Below, piece by piece: positions 1 through 8,162 of a stretch of DNA of 64,000 bases. Source of the DNA: Sphingomicrobium nitratireducens (GTDB lineage Bacteria > Pseudomonadota > Alphaproteobacteria > Sphingomonadales > Sphingomonadaceae). The stretch is taken from contig NZ_JANJZA010000001.1 of the NCBI RefSeq assembly GCF_026157035.1, forward strand, positions 1,343,001-1,407,000, written 5' to 3'. Numbering within the stretch: position 1 is the first letter of the stretch; each line of letters starts with the position of its first letter. Position numbers and translations under genes: made by a program. Below the pieces are notes generated by a model. The model had not been told where the DNA came from. It made no database searches and saw only the letters and a list, made by a program, of their open reading frames with translations.

Positions 1-37
1 ACGAGCGCCTGGGTCGGCCCTCATAGCCTCGCCCTGC

Positions 38-994
38 CTATACTCCAAGATTTTCCACCAGCGCCGCCATGTCCGACGGAAGGGCGCTGTCGAACGACAA
101 ACGGTCCTTGGTGACCGGGTGCGTGAAACCCAGACGCGCTGCGTGCAGGGCCTGTCGTCCGAAGCCCAGCTCTTTCAACAACGTGCGATGCGCCTTGCGG
201 GTCCGTCCGTAAACCGGGTCGCCGACGAGCGGATGCCCGATCGAGGCCATGTGTACGCGGACCTGGTGCGTACGGCCCGTCTCGAGCCGGCATTCGACGA
301 GGGTCGCATCCTTGAGAGGCGCAAGCCTGGTCCAATGTGTGACCGCGCGCTTTCCCCGACCGTCCTCGACGACCGCCATCTTCTTGCGGTTCTGCGTACT
401 ACGCGCGAGCGGCGCATCGACCGTGCCCTCGCTCTTGAGGATGTCGCCCGACGCGACGGCGAGATAGCGTCGATCGATGCTGTGCGCGGCGAACTGCCTG
501 GCGAGCCCCTCGTGCGCGACGTCGGTCTTGGCCACCACGAGGAGACCCGACGTGTCCTTGTCGATGCGGTGGACGATCCCGGGCCGCGCGACCCCGCCGA
601 TCCCCGACAATTGGCCGACGCAGTGATGCAATAGCGCGTTGACGAGCGTGCCATCGCGATTGCCTGCCGCAGGGTGGACGACGAGGCCGGCGGGCTTGTC
701 GACGACGAGGAGATGCTCGTCCTCGTAGGCGATGACCAGCGGGATGTCCTGAGGCGCCGCGTGGTGCGGCTCGGGCGCGGGAACCGACAGGGCGAAGGTT
801 TCGTCGCCCTTCACCTTGGTCGCCGGATCGCGCAGCGCGCTGCCGTCGGGGCGGGCGAGACGGCCTTCCTTGACCAGCTTCTTGAGGCGTTCGCGCGAAA
901 GGGTGGGGAGCGCTTCGGCGAGCGCGCGGTCGAGCCGCCAGCCCGCCTGGGCCGGCGTCATGGTGACGCTGATCGTGTCGCTTCCCCCCGTCAT
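38..994 (-). CDS. rluD: 23S rRNA pseudouridine synthase, RluD family
   Basis: Converts specific uridines of 23S rRNA (helix 69 in the RluD group) to pseudouridine during ribosome assembly in the cytoplasm. The 318-residue protein has an N-terminal S4-type RNA-binding domain (about residues 16-75) and a catalytic domain with the RluA/RluD signature HRIDKDTSG at 142-150, in which Asp145 is the expected nucleophile. Length and domain order are normal for the family. I chose the ATG at 992-994; an in-frame GTG lies two codons upstream and an ATG eleven codons inside. It is divergent from chpT with an 81-base gap. Family assignment is firm; the exact target uridines are inferred from the family. 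Confidence 0.93.
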   Translation of the reverse strand: MTGGSDTISVTMTPAQAGWRLDRALAEALPTLSRERLKKLVKEGRLARPDGSALRDPATKVKGDETFALSVPAPEPHHAAPQDIPLVIAYEDEHLLVVDKPAGLVVHPAAGNRDGTLVNALLHHCVGQLSGIGGVARPGIVHRIDKDTSGLLVVAKTDVAHEGLARQFAAHSIDRRYLAVASGDILKSEGTVDAPLARSTQNRKKMAVVEDGRGKRAVTHWTRLAPLKDATLVECRLETGRTHQVRVHMASIGHPLVGDPVYGRTRKAHRTLLKELGFGRQALHAARLGFTHPVTKDRLSFDSALPSDMAALVENLGV

Positions 995-1075
995 GCGCAC
1001 GATATGGGCGCGCGCGCCGCGTGCTTCAATGGCGGGGCTTGCCTGTCCTGCGCCGATCCCCCATCACACGGGGCC

Positions 1076-1729
1076 ATGACCGACAGCGATTTCGCGAGCC
1101 TGCTCTGCAGCCGCCTGTGCCACGACCTCCTATCCCCGGTAGGGGCGCTCAACAACGGGCTTGAACTGCTTGCCGACGAGACCGACCCGGCGATGCGCGA
1201 CCAGGTGCTCGAGCTGCTCGCCGACAGCGCCCGGGCGACGGCGGACAAGCTCAAATTCTTCCGCCTCGCATTTGGCGCGGCCGGCGGCTTCGGAGCGATG
1301 ATCGAGACGGGCGAGGCCCGCGAGGCGCTGGCCGGGCTGTTCGGCAAGGAAAAACGGATCGAGCTGGGTTGGATGGTGGCGGACGCCAAGCTGCCCAAGG
1401 ATGCGGTCAAGCTGCTGCTCAACCTCGCGCTCATCGCGGGCGACGCACTCGTACGTGGCGGACAGCTCGACGTGGGCGCCGAGCGCGGCGAGAACGGGAT
1501 CGAACTGGCGGTGCGCGCGGAAGGCCCGCGCCTGATCCTCGACCCCAGCCTGCGCGCCATGCTCGAGAGCGGGCCGGTCGCGGGGCAGGGCGAGGCCCGC
1601 ACCGCCGCGGCGCAACTCGCTTTCTCGCTCGCGCACCAAGCCGGATCGGCAATCCGCCTGTCAGAACCCAGCGACACGATGCTCGTGATCGGGGTCACCA
1701 TGCCGCAGCCCGACGGCATGATCGGCTGA
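1076..1729 (+). CDS. chpT: Histidine phosphotransferase, ChpT family
   Basis: The 217-residue protein resembles ChpT, the dimeric phosphotransferase that in Caulobacter passes phosphate from the hybrid kinase CckA to CtrA and CpdR. The N-terminal helix carries RLCHDLLSPVGA, with His16 as the likely phospho-acceptor. The rest resembles a degenerate kinase ATPase fold without the nucleotide-binding G boxes, as is usual for ChpT. The frame stays open far upstream, but the ATG at 1076 places the H-box helix right at the N-terminus, as in the family. It sits directly upstream of cheA. A role in the CckA-CtrA relay is known for the family and inferred here; local action on chemotaxis proteins is possible but unsupported. 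Confidence 0.85.
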   Translation: MTDSDFASLLCSRLCHDLLSPVGALNNGLELLADETDPAMRDQVLELLADSARATADKLKFFRLAFGAAGGFGAMIETGEAREALAGLFGKEKRIELGWMVADAKLPKDAVKLLLNLALIAGDALVRGGQLDVGAERGENGIELAVRAEGPRLILDPSLRAMLESGPVAGQGEARTAAAQLAFSLAHQAGSAIRLSEPSDTMLVIGVTMPQPDGMIG

Positions 1730-1748
1730 TCCGCGCCGGGTGGCATCG

Positions 1749-1763
1749 CTAACGCCGCTTTAA
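1749..1763 (+). promoter_or_regulatory. CtrA-like binding site upstream of cheA
   Basis: The 15 bases read CTAA, seven bases, TTAA. The Caulobacter CtrA box is TTAA-N7-TTAA, so one half is perfect and the other has one mismatch. AT-rich tetramers of this kind are rare in this GC-rich window. A weak promoter (TTGGCG at 1768, TAGCCA at 1789) follows. With chpT upstream, CtrA control of the chemotaxis genes is plausible but is inference from one site. Confidence 0.4.
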
Positions 1764-1817
1764 CCCTTTGGCGTCAAGAAGGTCCTGCTAGCCAAGTCAT
1801 TTGCGGGGCCGAAGGGT

Positions 1818-4190
1818 ATGGAAGACCTCATTGCCGATTTCGTGGCGGAATGCCGGGAAATGCTCGAATCGCTGGGCGGGGAGATCGTCGCCTGGGAAGC
1901 CGAACCGCACGACCGTGCGCGGCTCGACTGCATTTTCCGCTTCGTCCACACCGTGAAGGGCAATTGCGGCTTTTTCGATTTTCCGCGTCTCGAGACGCTG
2001 AGCCACGCTGCCGAGGATGCGCTCGCCGACGTGCGCGCCGGTCGTCGCAGCGCCGACGCGGCGCTGGTCAGCGCGGTGCTCGCGGTCATCGACCGCATCG
2101 GCGAGATGATCGAGATCATCGAGCGCGGAGAGGCGCTGCCCGAAGGCTCCGACGGCGACCTCATCGCGGCGCTCGAGGAAGGGGCCGAAGCGCCCGTCGT
2201 CGAAACCGCGCCCACGCTCGAGACCGAAACGACGAGCGGGGGGCACGGCCAGGCCGCGCCGCGCACCATCCGCCTGTCCGTCGAACTGCTCGACCGCGTA
2301 ATGAGCGGCGTGTCCGACATGGTCCTCGCCAGGAACGAACTCGCCCGCCGCCTCCGCGAGGCGCCCGAGGACGTTGCCGTTGCCGGCGCGTTCGAGCGCC
2401 TGTCTGGCATCATCGCCGAAATGCGCGACAGCATCACGCGCACCCGCATGCAGCGCATCGAGAACCTGTTCGTCGCGCTGCCGCGCATGGTGCGCGACCT
2501 GTCGAACGAACTCGACAAGCAGGTCATGATCGACATTGACGGGGGCGACGTCGAACTCGACCGCGAGATGATCGAGATGATCCGCGATCCACTGACGCAC
2601 ATCATCAGGAACGCCGTCGACCACGGGATCGAGAAACCCGCCGACCGCCTGGCCGCGGGCAAGCGCGAGATCGGGCTTCTCAAGGTATCGGCGCGCCAGT
2701 CGGGCAACCAGATCCTCATCGACATCGTCGACGACGGCAAGGGCATCGATGGCGATCGTCTTGTCGAAAAAGCTATTGCAAACAATGTTCTGGAGGCTGC
2801 TGCTGCGAGCGAGATGAGCGCGCGCGACAAGCTTGGTCTGATCTTCGAGGCTGGCCTGTCGACCGCCCAGGAAGTCACCGCCATTTCCGGTCGTGGGGTC
2901 GGGATGGACGTGGTCCGGTCCAACGTCGAGCGCATCGGCGGGATCGTCGAAGTCGATTCCACGCTCGGTGCGGGCACCCGCATGACGCTGCGCGTCCCGC
3001 TGACCCTGACCATCATTCCGGCACTGACCGTGTCGATCGGCGACCAGCATTTCGCAATTCCCCGCTCGGCGATCGAGGAGATCGTCCGCGCCAACGGGTC
3101 GAGCGTGACGCTTGAACGGATCGGCGGGGCAGGGGTAGCCACCATCCGCGGCCGCCGCGTTCCCGAGATCGCGCTGGCCGATGTCCTCCAGCTCCAGAGC
3201 GTGATGAAGGACGAGGAGCGCACGCTGGTCGTCATCCGTCCGGCGGGCGGCGACACTTATGCGCTCGCCGTCGACCGTATCCACGACCACGAGGAACTGG
3301 TGGTGAAGCCTGCCGCGCCTGCGGTGATGGGCACCGGCCTCTATGCCGGCACGACGCTCGCCGACGACGGCAGCCCGATCCTCCTGTTCGATCCGGCAGG
3401 CCTTGCCGAAGTCGGCGGGGTCAAGTTCGAGGCAGCCGAACGGGCGGGCCGGATCGCCGAAACGCAGGAAGCCGCCAACGATGATGCCGTCGAGGTGCTG
3501 CTGTTCCGCTCGCTCGGCGGGGAACGCCGCGCCATCCGTCTCGGCCTCGTCGACCGGATCGAGGAAGTCGACGTCGACTGCTTCTCCAGCGCGGCGGGCC
3601 AGCTTCGTGTCCAGCTGGGCGACCAGATCCTGCCGCTCGCGGGGATGGCCTCGCTCGATCAGCTGCCGGCTTCGGGACGCGTGCGCGTCTTCCGCCTCGG
3701 CGACGGCGACCAGGAACTTGGCTACGCGTTCGACGAGGTTCTGGAGCTCGACTCGCTCGATCACGAAATCACCCCGGCCGAGCATCAGGGCGAGGTGGAA
3801 GGCGTGACCTTGGTCGCGGGCAAGCCTGCCGAGCTGATCGACGTCCACTGGTTGTTCGCCGACCGCCTGCGCGCGGTCGCCGGCAAGCCCAAGCGCCAGC
3901 CGGTCTGCTGCCTGCCGTCCGACGACATGTGGATGCAGAACATGCTGCGCCCGATCGTCGAGGCCGCGGGCTACCGCGTCGTCAACGTCGGCAGCGACGA
4001 GGAATCGATCGCCGAACTGGTGGTCAGCACCGTCGATGCCGAATGGCCGCTGCCCAAGGAGCCGGGCGGGGCGACCGTCCTGCGCCTGCGCAACTCGGCC
4101 GACGGGGACGAGGAAAGCATCTATCGCTACGACCGCGCAGGCCTGCTGATGGCCCTAAAGACGGTCACTGCCGCCGGAGGGGCGAAATGA
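1818..4190 (+). CDS. cheA: Chemotaxis histidine kinase CheA with two CheW-like domains and a degenerate receiver tail
   Basis: Autophosphorylating kinase of the chemotaxis array that donates phosphate to CheY and CheB. Of 790 residues, 1-105 form the HPt domain with phospho-acceptor His44 in HTVKGNCGF. About 148-235 look like the dimerisation domain. About 245-395 form the ATPase domain (N box HIIRNAVDHG 261-270, G boxes DDGKGID 305-311 and GRGVGMD 358-364). About 396-530 form the usual CheW-like domain. Residues 556-690 look like a second, diverged CheW-like domain. Residues 695-785 resemble a receiver fold: an acidic pair at 702-703 and an Asp at 740, but Arg instead of the conserved Lys near 770. 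No clear CheY-binding P2 domain separates HPt and dimerisation domains. Its stop overlaps the cheW start by four bases. Confidence 0.93.
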   Translation: MEDLIADFVAECREMLESLGGEIVAWEAEPHDRARLDCIFRFVHTVKGNCGFFDFPRLETLSHAAEDALADVRAGRRSADAALVSAVLAVIDRIGEMIEIIERGEALPEGSDGDLIAALEEGAEAPVVETAPTLETETTSGGHGQAAPRTIRLSVELLDRVMSGVSDMVLARNELARRLREAPEDVAVAGAFERLSGIIAEMRDSITRTRMQRIENLFVALPRMVRDLSNELDKQVMIDIDGGDVELDREMIEMIRDPLTHIIRNAVDHGIEKPADRLAAGKREIGLLKVSARQSGNQILIDIVDDGKGIDGDRLVEKAIANNVLEAAAASEMSARDKLGLIFEAGLSTAQEVTAISGRGVGMDVVRSNVERIGGIVEVDSTLGAGTRMTLRVPLTLTIIPALTVSIGDQHFAIPRSAIEEIVRANGSSVTLERIGGAGVATIRGRRVPEIALADVLQLQSVMKDEERTLVVIRPAGGDTYALAVDRIHDHEELVVKPAAPAVMGTGLYAGTTLADDGSPILLFDPAGLAEVGGVKFEAAERAGRIAETQEAANDDAVEVLLFRSLGGERRAIRLGLVDRIEEVDVDCFSSAAGQLRVQLGDQILPLAGMASLDQLPASGRVRVFRLGDGDQELGYAFDEVLELDSLDHEITPAEHQGEVEGVTLVAGKPAELIDVHWLFADRLRAVAGKPKRQPVCCLPSDDMWMQNMLRPIVEAAGYRVVNVGSDEESIAELVVSTVDAEWPLPKEPGGATVLRLRNSADGDEESIYRYDRAGLLMALKTVTAAGGAK

Positions 4191-4630
4191 ACGAACTGCT
4201 GCTGATCGTCTCGATCGCGGGGAGCCGCGTCGCGCTGCCCGCCGCCCAGGTCGAGAGCGTCATCGAACTCGATGCGCTGATCCCGGTGCCGCGCGCACCG
4301 CACCATGTCGCGGGCCTGTCGGCGCTGCGCAGCCGCGTGCTGACGGTGATCGACTGCCAGCGTTCGCTCGGGCTCGGCGAGACGACCTTCGAGGATGGCC
4401 GCATCCACGAGGCCGCGGTCGTCGAGATCGAAGGACACCATTATGCGCTGAGCGTCGATGCCGTGGAGGACGTCGTCGAGGCGCTGAGCGAGCCCAAGGA
4501 AGTCCGCGCCGCGATGGGCGAGGGCTGGGAACGCGTTTCCAAGGGCATGGTCGAGACCGAGGAGGGGCCGCTTCTCCTGGTGTCCATCGACGCCGTGATT
4601 TCCGGGCAGCCGCAAGTGGCTGCCGCTTAA
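4187..4630 (+). CDS. cheW: Chemotaxis coupling protein CheW
   Basis: Couples chemoreceptors to CheA in the membrane-proximal signalling array. The 147-residue protein is a single CheW domain: the start (LLLIVSIAGSRVALPAAQVESV) and the central strand pattern LTVIDCQRSLGL match the family, and the length is typical. The ATG lies inside the cheA stop (ATGA), which implies translational coupling. No chemoreceptor gene is in the window, so its receptors are encoded elsewhere. A 59-base gap separates it from cheY. Confidence 0.9.
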   Translation: MNELLLIVSIAGSRVALPAAQVESVIELDALIPVPRAPHHVAGLSALRSRVLTVIDCQRSLGLGETTFEDGRIHEAAVVEIEGHHYALSVDAVEDVVEALSEPKEVRAAMGEGWERVSKGMVETEEGPLLLVSIDAVISGQPQVAAA

Positions 4631-4689
4631 GAGCTTGTTACCCTTTTTGCGCTAACAGTGACTGCAACACACCAAACCAAGGGCCGGTT

Positions 4690-5055
4690 ATGAAAACCTG
4701 TTTGATCGTCGACGACTCCAAGGTGATCCGCAAGGTCGCCCGCCACATCCTCGAGACGCTGGAATTCCAGGTCGAGGAAGCCGGCGACGGCCGCGAAGCG
4801 CTGACGCATTGCGAAAGCAAGATGCCGGACGTCGTCCTGCTCGACTGGAACATGCCGGTGATGAGCGGGATGGAATTCCTCAAGCTGCTCCGCCAGTCGG
4901 GCCATTCCGACCAGCCCAAGGTCGTGTTCTGCACCACCGAGAACGACATGGCCCACATTCGTGCTGCGCTCGAGGCGGGTGCCGACGAATATGTGATGAA
5001 GCCGTTCGATCGCGAGACGCTCCACGTCAAGCTGCAGCTCGTCGGCGTCGCGTAA
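4690..5055 (+). CDS. cheY: Chemotaxis response regulator CheY
   Basis: Single-domain receiver of 121 residues that would carry the signal from CheA to the flagellar switch. Acidic pair Asp8-Asp9, phospho-acceptor Asp52 in LLDWNMP, and Lys104 in MKPFDRE are all present, so phosphorylation should be possible. No output domain follows. It lies between cheW and cheB, with an 11-base gap to cheB. Other single-domain receivers look alike, but the position in a che cluster supports CheY. Whether it drives the motor or acts as a phosphate sink cannot be told from sequence. Confidence 0.88.
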   Translation: MKTCLIVDDSKVIRKVARHILETLEFQVEEAGDGREALTHCESKMPDVVLLDWNMPVMSGMEFLKLLRQSGHSDQPKVVFCTTENDMAHIRAALEAGADEYVMKPFDRETLHVKLQLVGVA

Positions 5056-5066
5056 GGAGCCCCGCG

Positions 5067-6158
5067 ATGGCCGGGCTCGCCGCCAAATTGCCCGATAGGC
5101 CCACGGCCGCGCGTCCGACCCGCCTGATGCTGGTCGACGATTCGATGGTCGCACGCGCGGTGCTCTCGCGCATGATCGCCGCCGCCCCCGAGTTCGAGAT
5201 CGTCGGCGTCGCGGGCACTGCCGAGGACGCGCTGATCGCGCTTGGCGAAGTGCGTGTCGACATCGTCCTGCTCGACCTCGAGATGCCAGGTGCCGGCGGG
5301 CTCAAGCTGCTTCCCAAGATTCTCGAGGCCGCCCGCGGGGCGCAGGTCCTGATCGTCTCCTCGCTGGCCGAAGACGGCGCCGAAGAGACGGTGGCCGCGC
5401 TGGCGATGGGAGCGTCCGACACGCTGCCCAAGCCGGGCACTGGCCGCTTCAACGGACGCTTCTCCGAAATTCTGCTGGGACGACTTCGCGCGCTGGCCAG
5501 CGGTGCCAGGCGGGTCGAAAGCCCGGTCGCGCGGATCGAGCCGGGACCGCCGGTGCCGATGCGCCGCAAGATGCCCGACACCGAACTCGGACTGCTGATG
5601 ATCGGCGCCTCGACCGGCGGTATCCATGCGCTCGGCACCTTTTTCGGCTCGATGCTGGGCAGGATCGGTGCGCCGATCCTCGTCACGCAGCATCTGCCCG
5701 AAGCGTTCATGGCCGTGTTCGCGCGTCAATTGTCGCAGGCCGCAGGGCGACCCGCCCATGTCGCGCGCGACGGCGACCGGCTTCGCGAGGACGAGATCTA
5801 TGTCGCCCCCGGCGACCACCATCTCGAGGTGGTCGAGCGTAGCGGCACCTTGTTCGCGCGCCTGACCAACCAGCGCGTCTCGAGCGCCTGCCTTCCCTCG
5901 GTCGACCCGATGTTCGCCTCGGGCGGTGCCGCGCTCGGCGAGCGTGCGGTCGGTGTCGTGCTGACCGGCATGGGCCGCGACGGCCTCGAAGGTGCGACCA
6001 AGCTGGTCGCCTGCGGGGGCGCCGTGCTCGCGCAGGACGAGAAAAGCTGCGCGGTGTGGGGCATGCCGCGCGCGATTGCCGAAGCAGGACTGGCCGCGGC
6101 CGCCCTGCCGCCCGAAGAACTCGCGACCCTCGTCGCCAAACGGGCCGGAGGCCGTTGA
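5067..6158 (+). CDS. cheB: Chemotaxis protein-glutamate methylesterase/deamidase CheB
   Basis: Removes methyl groups from chemoreceptor glutamates (and deamidates glutamines) during adaptation, counteracting CheR. In 363 residues there is an N-terminal receiver (Asp24-Asp25, phospho-acceptor Asp70 in VLLDLEMP), a linker to about 172, and a C-terminal esterase. The catalytic triad is visible: Ser182 in GASTGG, His209 in TQHLPEAF and Asp305 in TGMGRDG. The ATG at 5067 follows the purine-rich stretch AAGGAG by eight bases; the frame is open further upstream but would overlap cheY. Its stop overlaps the cheR start by one base (TGATG). Confidence 0.94.
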   Translation: MAGLAAKLPDRPTAARPTRLMLVDDSMVARAVLSRMIAAAPEFEIVGVAGTAEDALIALGEVRVDIVLLDLEMPGAGGLKLLPKILEAARGAQVLIVSSLAEDGAEETVAALAMGASDTLPKPGTGRFNGRFSEILLGRLRALASGARRVESPVARIEPGPPVPMRRKMPDTELGLLMIGASTGGIHALGTFFGSMLGRIGAPILVTQHLPEAFMAVFARQLSQAAGRPAHVARDGDRLREDEIYVAPGDHHLEVVERSGTLFARLTNQRVSSACLPSVDPMFASGGAALGERAVGVVLTGMGRDGLEGATKLVACGGAVLAQDEKSCAVWGMPRAIAEAGLAAAALPPEELATLVAKRAGGR

Positions 6159-7006
6159 TGGAAGTTTCCGATAGCTCGAGCCGTATTCTTGCAGGGTTGC
6201 TCGAGGCGCGTACCGGACAGCAATTGACGATGAGCCGCCGCTGGCGGATCGAGACGGCCCTGTCGGCGCTCCTGCGCGAGCGCTCGATCGCCACGCTCGA
6301 CGAACTCATCACGATCCTCGTCATGAACAAGGATCCCAAGCTCGCCGATGCGGTGGTCGAGGCTTTGCTCAACAACGAGACCTATTTCTTCCGCGACCGC
6401 GCGCCGTTCGACATGATCGGCCAGCGTTTCCTGCCCGAGATCGCCCAGCGCCGTCCGGACAAGCGCCTGCGCATCTGGTCGGCGGGCTGTTCGAGCGGCC
6501 AGGAAGCCTATTCGATCGCGATGATGCTCTCAGCCGACCCGCTGCGCTGGCAGGGCTGGACGTTCGACATTATCGGCACCGACGTGTCCGACGCCGTGAT
6601 CTCCAAGGCCCGGCGTGCCCACTACACCCAGTTCGAAGTGCAGCGCGGGCTCGGCATCCAGGAAACCATCCGTTGGTTCGAGGAAGACGAGGACGGGTGG
6701 CAGGCGAACGAGAAGCTTCGCAAGATGGTCAAGTTCGAGGTGCGCAACATTCTCGATGCGCCGCCGATGGGCGGGCCGTTCGACCTCGTCTTGTGCCGCA
6801 ACGTGCTGCTCTACCTCAACAACGAGCGGCGCCGTGCTGCCTTCGAGCGGATCTCGACGGTGATCGCGCCCGATGGGGGGCTGCTGCTGGGCGCGGGCGA
6901 GACGGTGATCGGCCAGACTGAGCGCTTCGCCGCCGACCGCGGGCATCGCGGACTTTACCGGCCAGTCGATCTAACCAGCCCCGAGGCCAAGCTTCTCGGC
7001 ACTTGA
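6158..7006 (+). CDS. cheR: Chemotaxis receptor methyltransferase CheR
   Basis: Methylates glutamate side chains on chemoreceptors with S-adenosylmethionine. The 282-residue protein has the N-terminal all-alpha CheR domain with NNETYFFRD, then the methyltransferase domain with SAM motif WSAGCSSGQEAYSIAM (about 109-124) and the motif FDLVLCRNVLLYL further on. Length is typical and there is no extra C-terminal repeat. It ends the che gene run; after it, TTGACC at 7002 could be the -35 of a promoter for the next gene. Confidence 0.93.
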   Translation: MEVSDSSSRILAGLLEARTGQQLTMSRRWRIETALSALLRERSIATLDELITILVMNKDPKLADAVVEALLNNETYFFRDRAPFDMIGQRFLPEIAQRRPDKRLRIWSAGCSSGQEAYSIAMMLSADPLRWQGWTFDIIGTDVSDAVISKARRAHYTQFEVQRGLGIQETIRWFEEDEDGWQANEKLRKMVKFEVRNILDAPPMGGPFDLVLCRNVLLYLNNERRRAAFERISTVIAPDGGLLLGAGETVIGQTERFAADRGHRGLYRPVDLTSPEAKLLGT

Positions 7007-7040
7007 CCTTTTCCTCGCCATGATGTGGCAAGGAGCCGCC

Positions 7041-7721
7041 ATGGACATGGTCGATCGCCCTTCGCCGAATTTCAACGAACGCCAGATGCCGGTGTCGATG
7101 ATCGTGCTGCATTACACCGGCATGCCGACCGCCGAGGCGGCGCTCGAACGCATGACGGCAGCCTCCTCCGAGGTCTCGGCGCATTACTGCATCGATGAAG
7201 CCGGCACCGTCTACAGGCTGGTCGACGAGGAGCATCGCGCCTGGCACGCGGGCAAGAGCTACTGGCGCGGCATGAGCGATATCAACTCGGCAAGCGTCGG
7301 GATCGAACTGGTCAATCCGGGGCACGAATTCGGCTACCGCGCCTTCCCGGACGAGCAGATCGCCGCGCTGATCCCGCTGCTCGCCGACATCAAGGACCGC
7401 CACGGCATCAGTCGCGGCAACGTGGTCGGCCACTCGGACATCGCGCCCTCGCGCAAGGAGGATCCGGGCGAGCTGTTCCCCTGGTGGGAGCTGGCCAAGC
7501 GGCGCCTCGCGCTGCCCAGTCCGACGCGCGACCTGATGGACCCGTTCTGGACCGACGCCGGATTCCTCCTCGCGCTCGAGCGTTTCGGGTACGACGTCAA
7601 GGATGCGAAGGCGGCCGTGATCGCGTTCCAGCGCCGCTTCCGGCCCGACCTCATCGACGGGATCATCGATGGCGAATGCCGGGCGAAACTTCTCTCCCTC
7701 TTGCTGCCGCGGCCCCAATAG
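7041..7721 (+). CDS. N-acetylmuramoyl-L-alanine amidase (amidase_2 fold) with C-terminal peptidoglycan-binding-like region
   Basis: Zinc amidase expected to cut the bond between N-acetylmuramic acid and L-alanine, in cell-wall turnover or recycling. In 226 residues, the amidase domain (about 15-155) carries His24 in IVLHYTG and the later VVGHSDIAPSRKEDPG segment, giving the His/Asp zinc set of AmiD/AmpD-like enzymes. The last 65 residues (DPFWTDAGFLLALERFGYD and on) resemble a small peptidoglycan-binding helical domain. I chose ATG 7041 because AAGGAG lies just upstream; an earlier ATG at 7020 is possible. There is no signal peptide, so it may be cytosolic (recycling) or exported in an unrecognised way. 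The gene ends 14 bases before rnpB. Confidence 0.85.
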   Translation: MDMVDRPSPNFNERQMPVSMIVLHYTGMPTAEAALERMTAASSEVSAHYCIDEAGTVYRLVDEEHRAWHAGKSYWRGMSDINSASVGIELVNPGHEFGYRAFPDEQIAALIPLLADIKDRHGISRGNVVGHSDIAPSRKEDPGELFPWWELAKRRLALPSPTRDLMDPFWTDAGFLLALERFGYDVKDAKAAVIAFQRRFRPDLIDGIIDGECRAKLLSLLLPRPQ

Positions 7722-7735
7722 ACCATATCGCAGGC

Positions 7736-8107
7736 GTCAGGAGGCCGGGCGACCGCGGCCCCGGTTCGCCGGGAACGAGGAAAGTCCGGGCACCACGCAA
7801 CGACGGTGCCGGGTAACGCCCGGCGGCTTCGCCTTCGGGCGCGGTCAGGGACAGTGCCACAGAAAGCATTCCGCCCATCTTCGGGTGGGTCAGGGCGAAA
7901 GGGTGCGGTAAGAGCGCACCGCGCGTTCCGGCAACGGACGCGGCACGGTAAACCCCACCGGGTGCAAGACCGAATAGGGGCGGCACATGGGCCGGTTGCG
8001 GCTCGTCGCCCGGGTTGGTCGCTGGAGGCGAGGGGCGACCCTCGTCCGAGATGAATGGTCGCACAGCCCTTCGGGGCGGACAGAACCCGGCTTACAGGCC
8101 TCCTGAC
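7736..8107 (+). ncRNA. rnpB: RNase P RNA, bacterial type A
   Basis: Catalytic RNA of ribonuclease P, which trims tRNA 5' leaders. The ends pair perfectly as helix P1 (GTCAGGAGGCC at 7736-7746 with GGCCTCCTGAC at 8097-8107). The conserved core is visible: GAGGAAAGTCCGGGC near the 5' side and ACAGAACCCGGCTTACAGG near the 3' side, which form P4 and its flanks. Internal landmarks include the GGTAA...CACC segment near 7905-7920 and GTAAACCCCACCGGGTGCAA near 7948-7967. The 372-base length is normal for alphaproteobacteria. No protein gene overlaps it. Confidence 0.95.
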
Positions 8108-8162
8108 ACCTGTTCGTCGACTTGGCTGGAACCGGCGCGCCTAGCGCCCTATTGAGGAAGAC

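Noticed and set aside
1-37. Possible start of a minus-strand gene (ATG at 24) running out of the window
   Set aside because: Only eight codons are visible, so nothing can be said of its identity. rpoH often follows rluD in relatives but cannot be shown here.
1797-3848. Long open frame (683 codons) opposite cheA
   Set aside because: Strong GC bias gives long antisense frames by chance; no domain is recognisable and cheA is certain.
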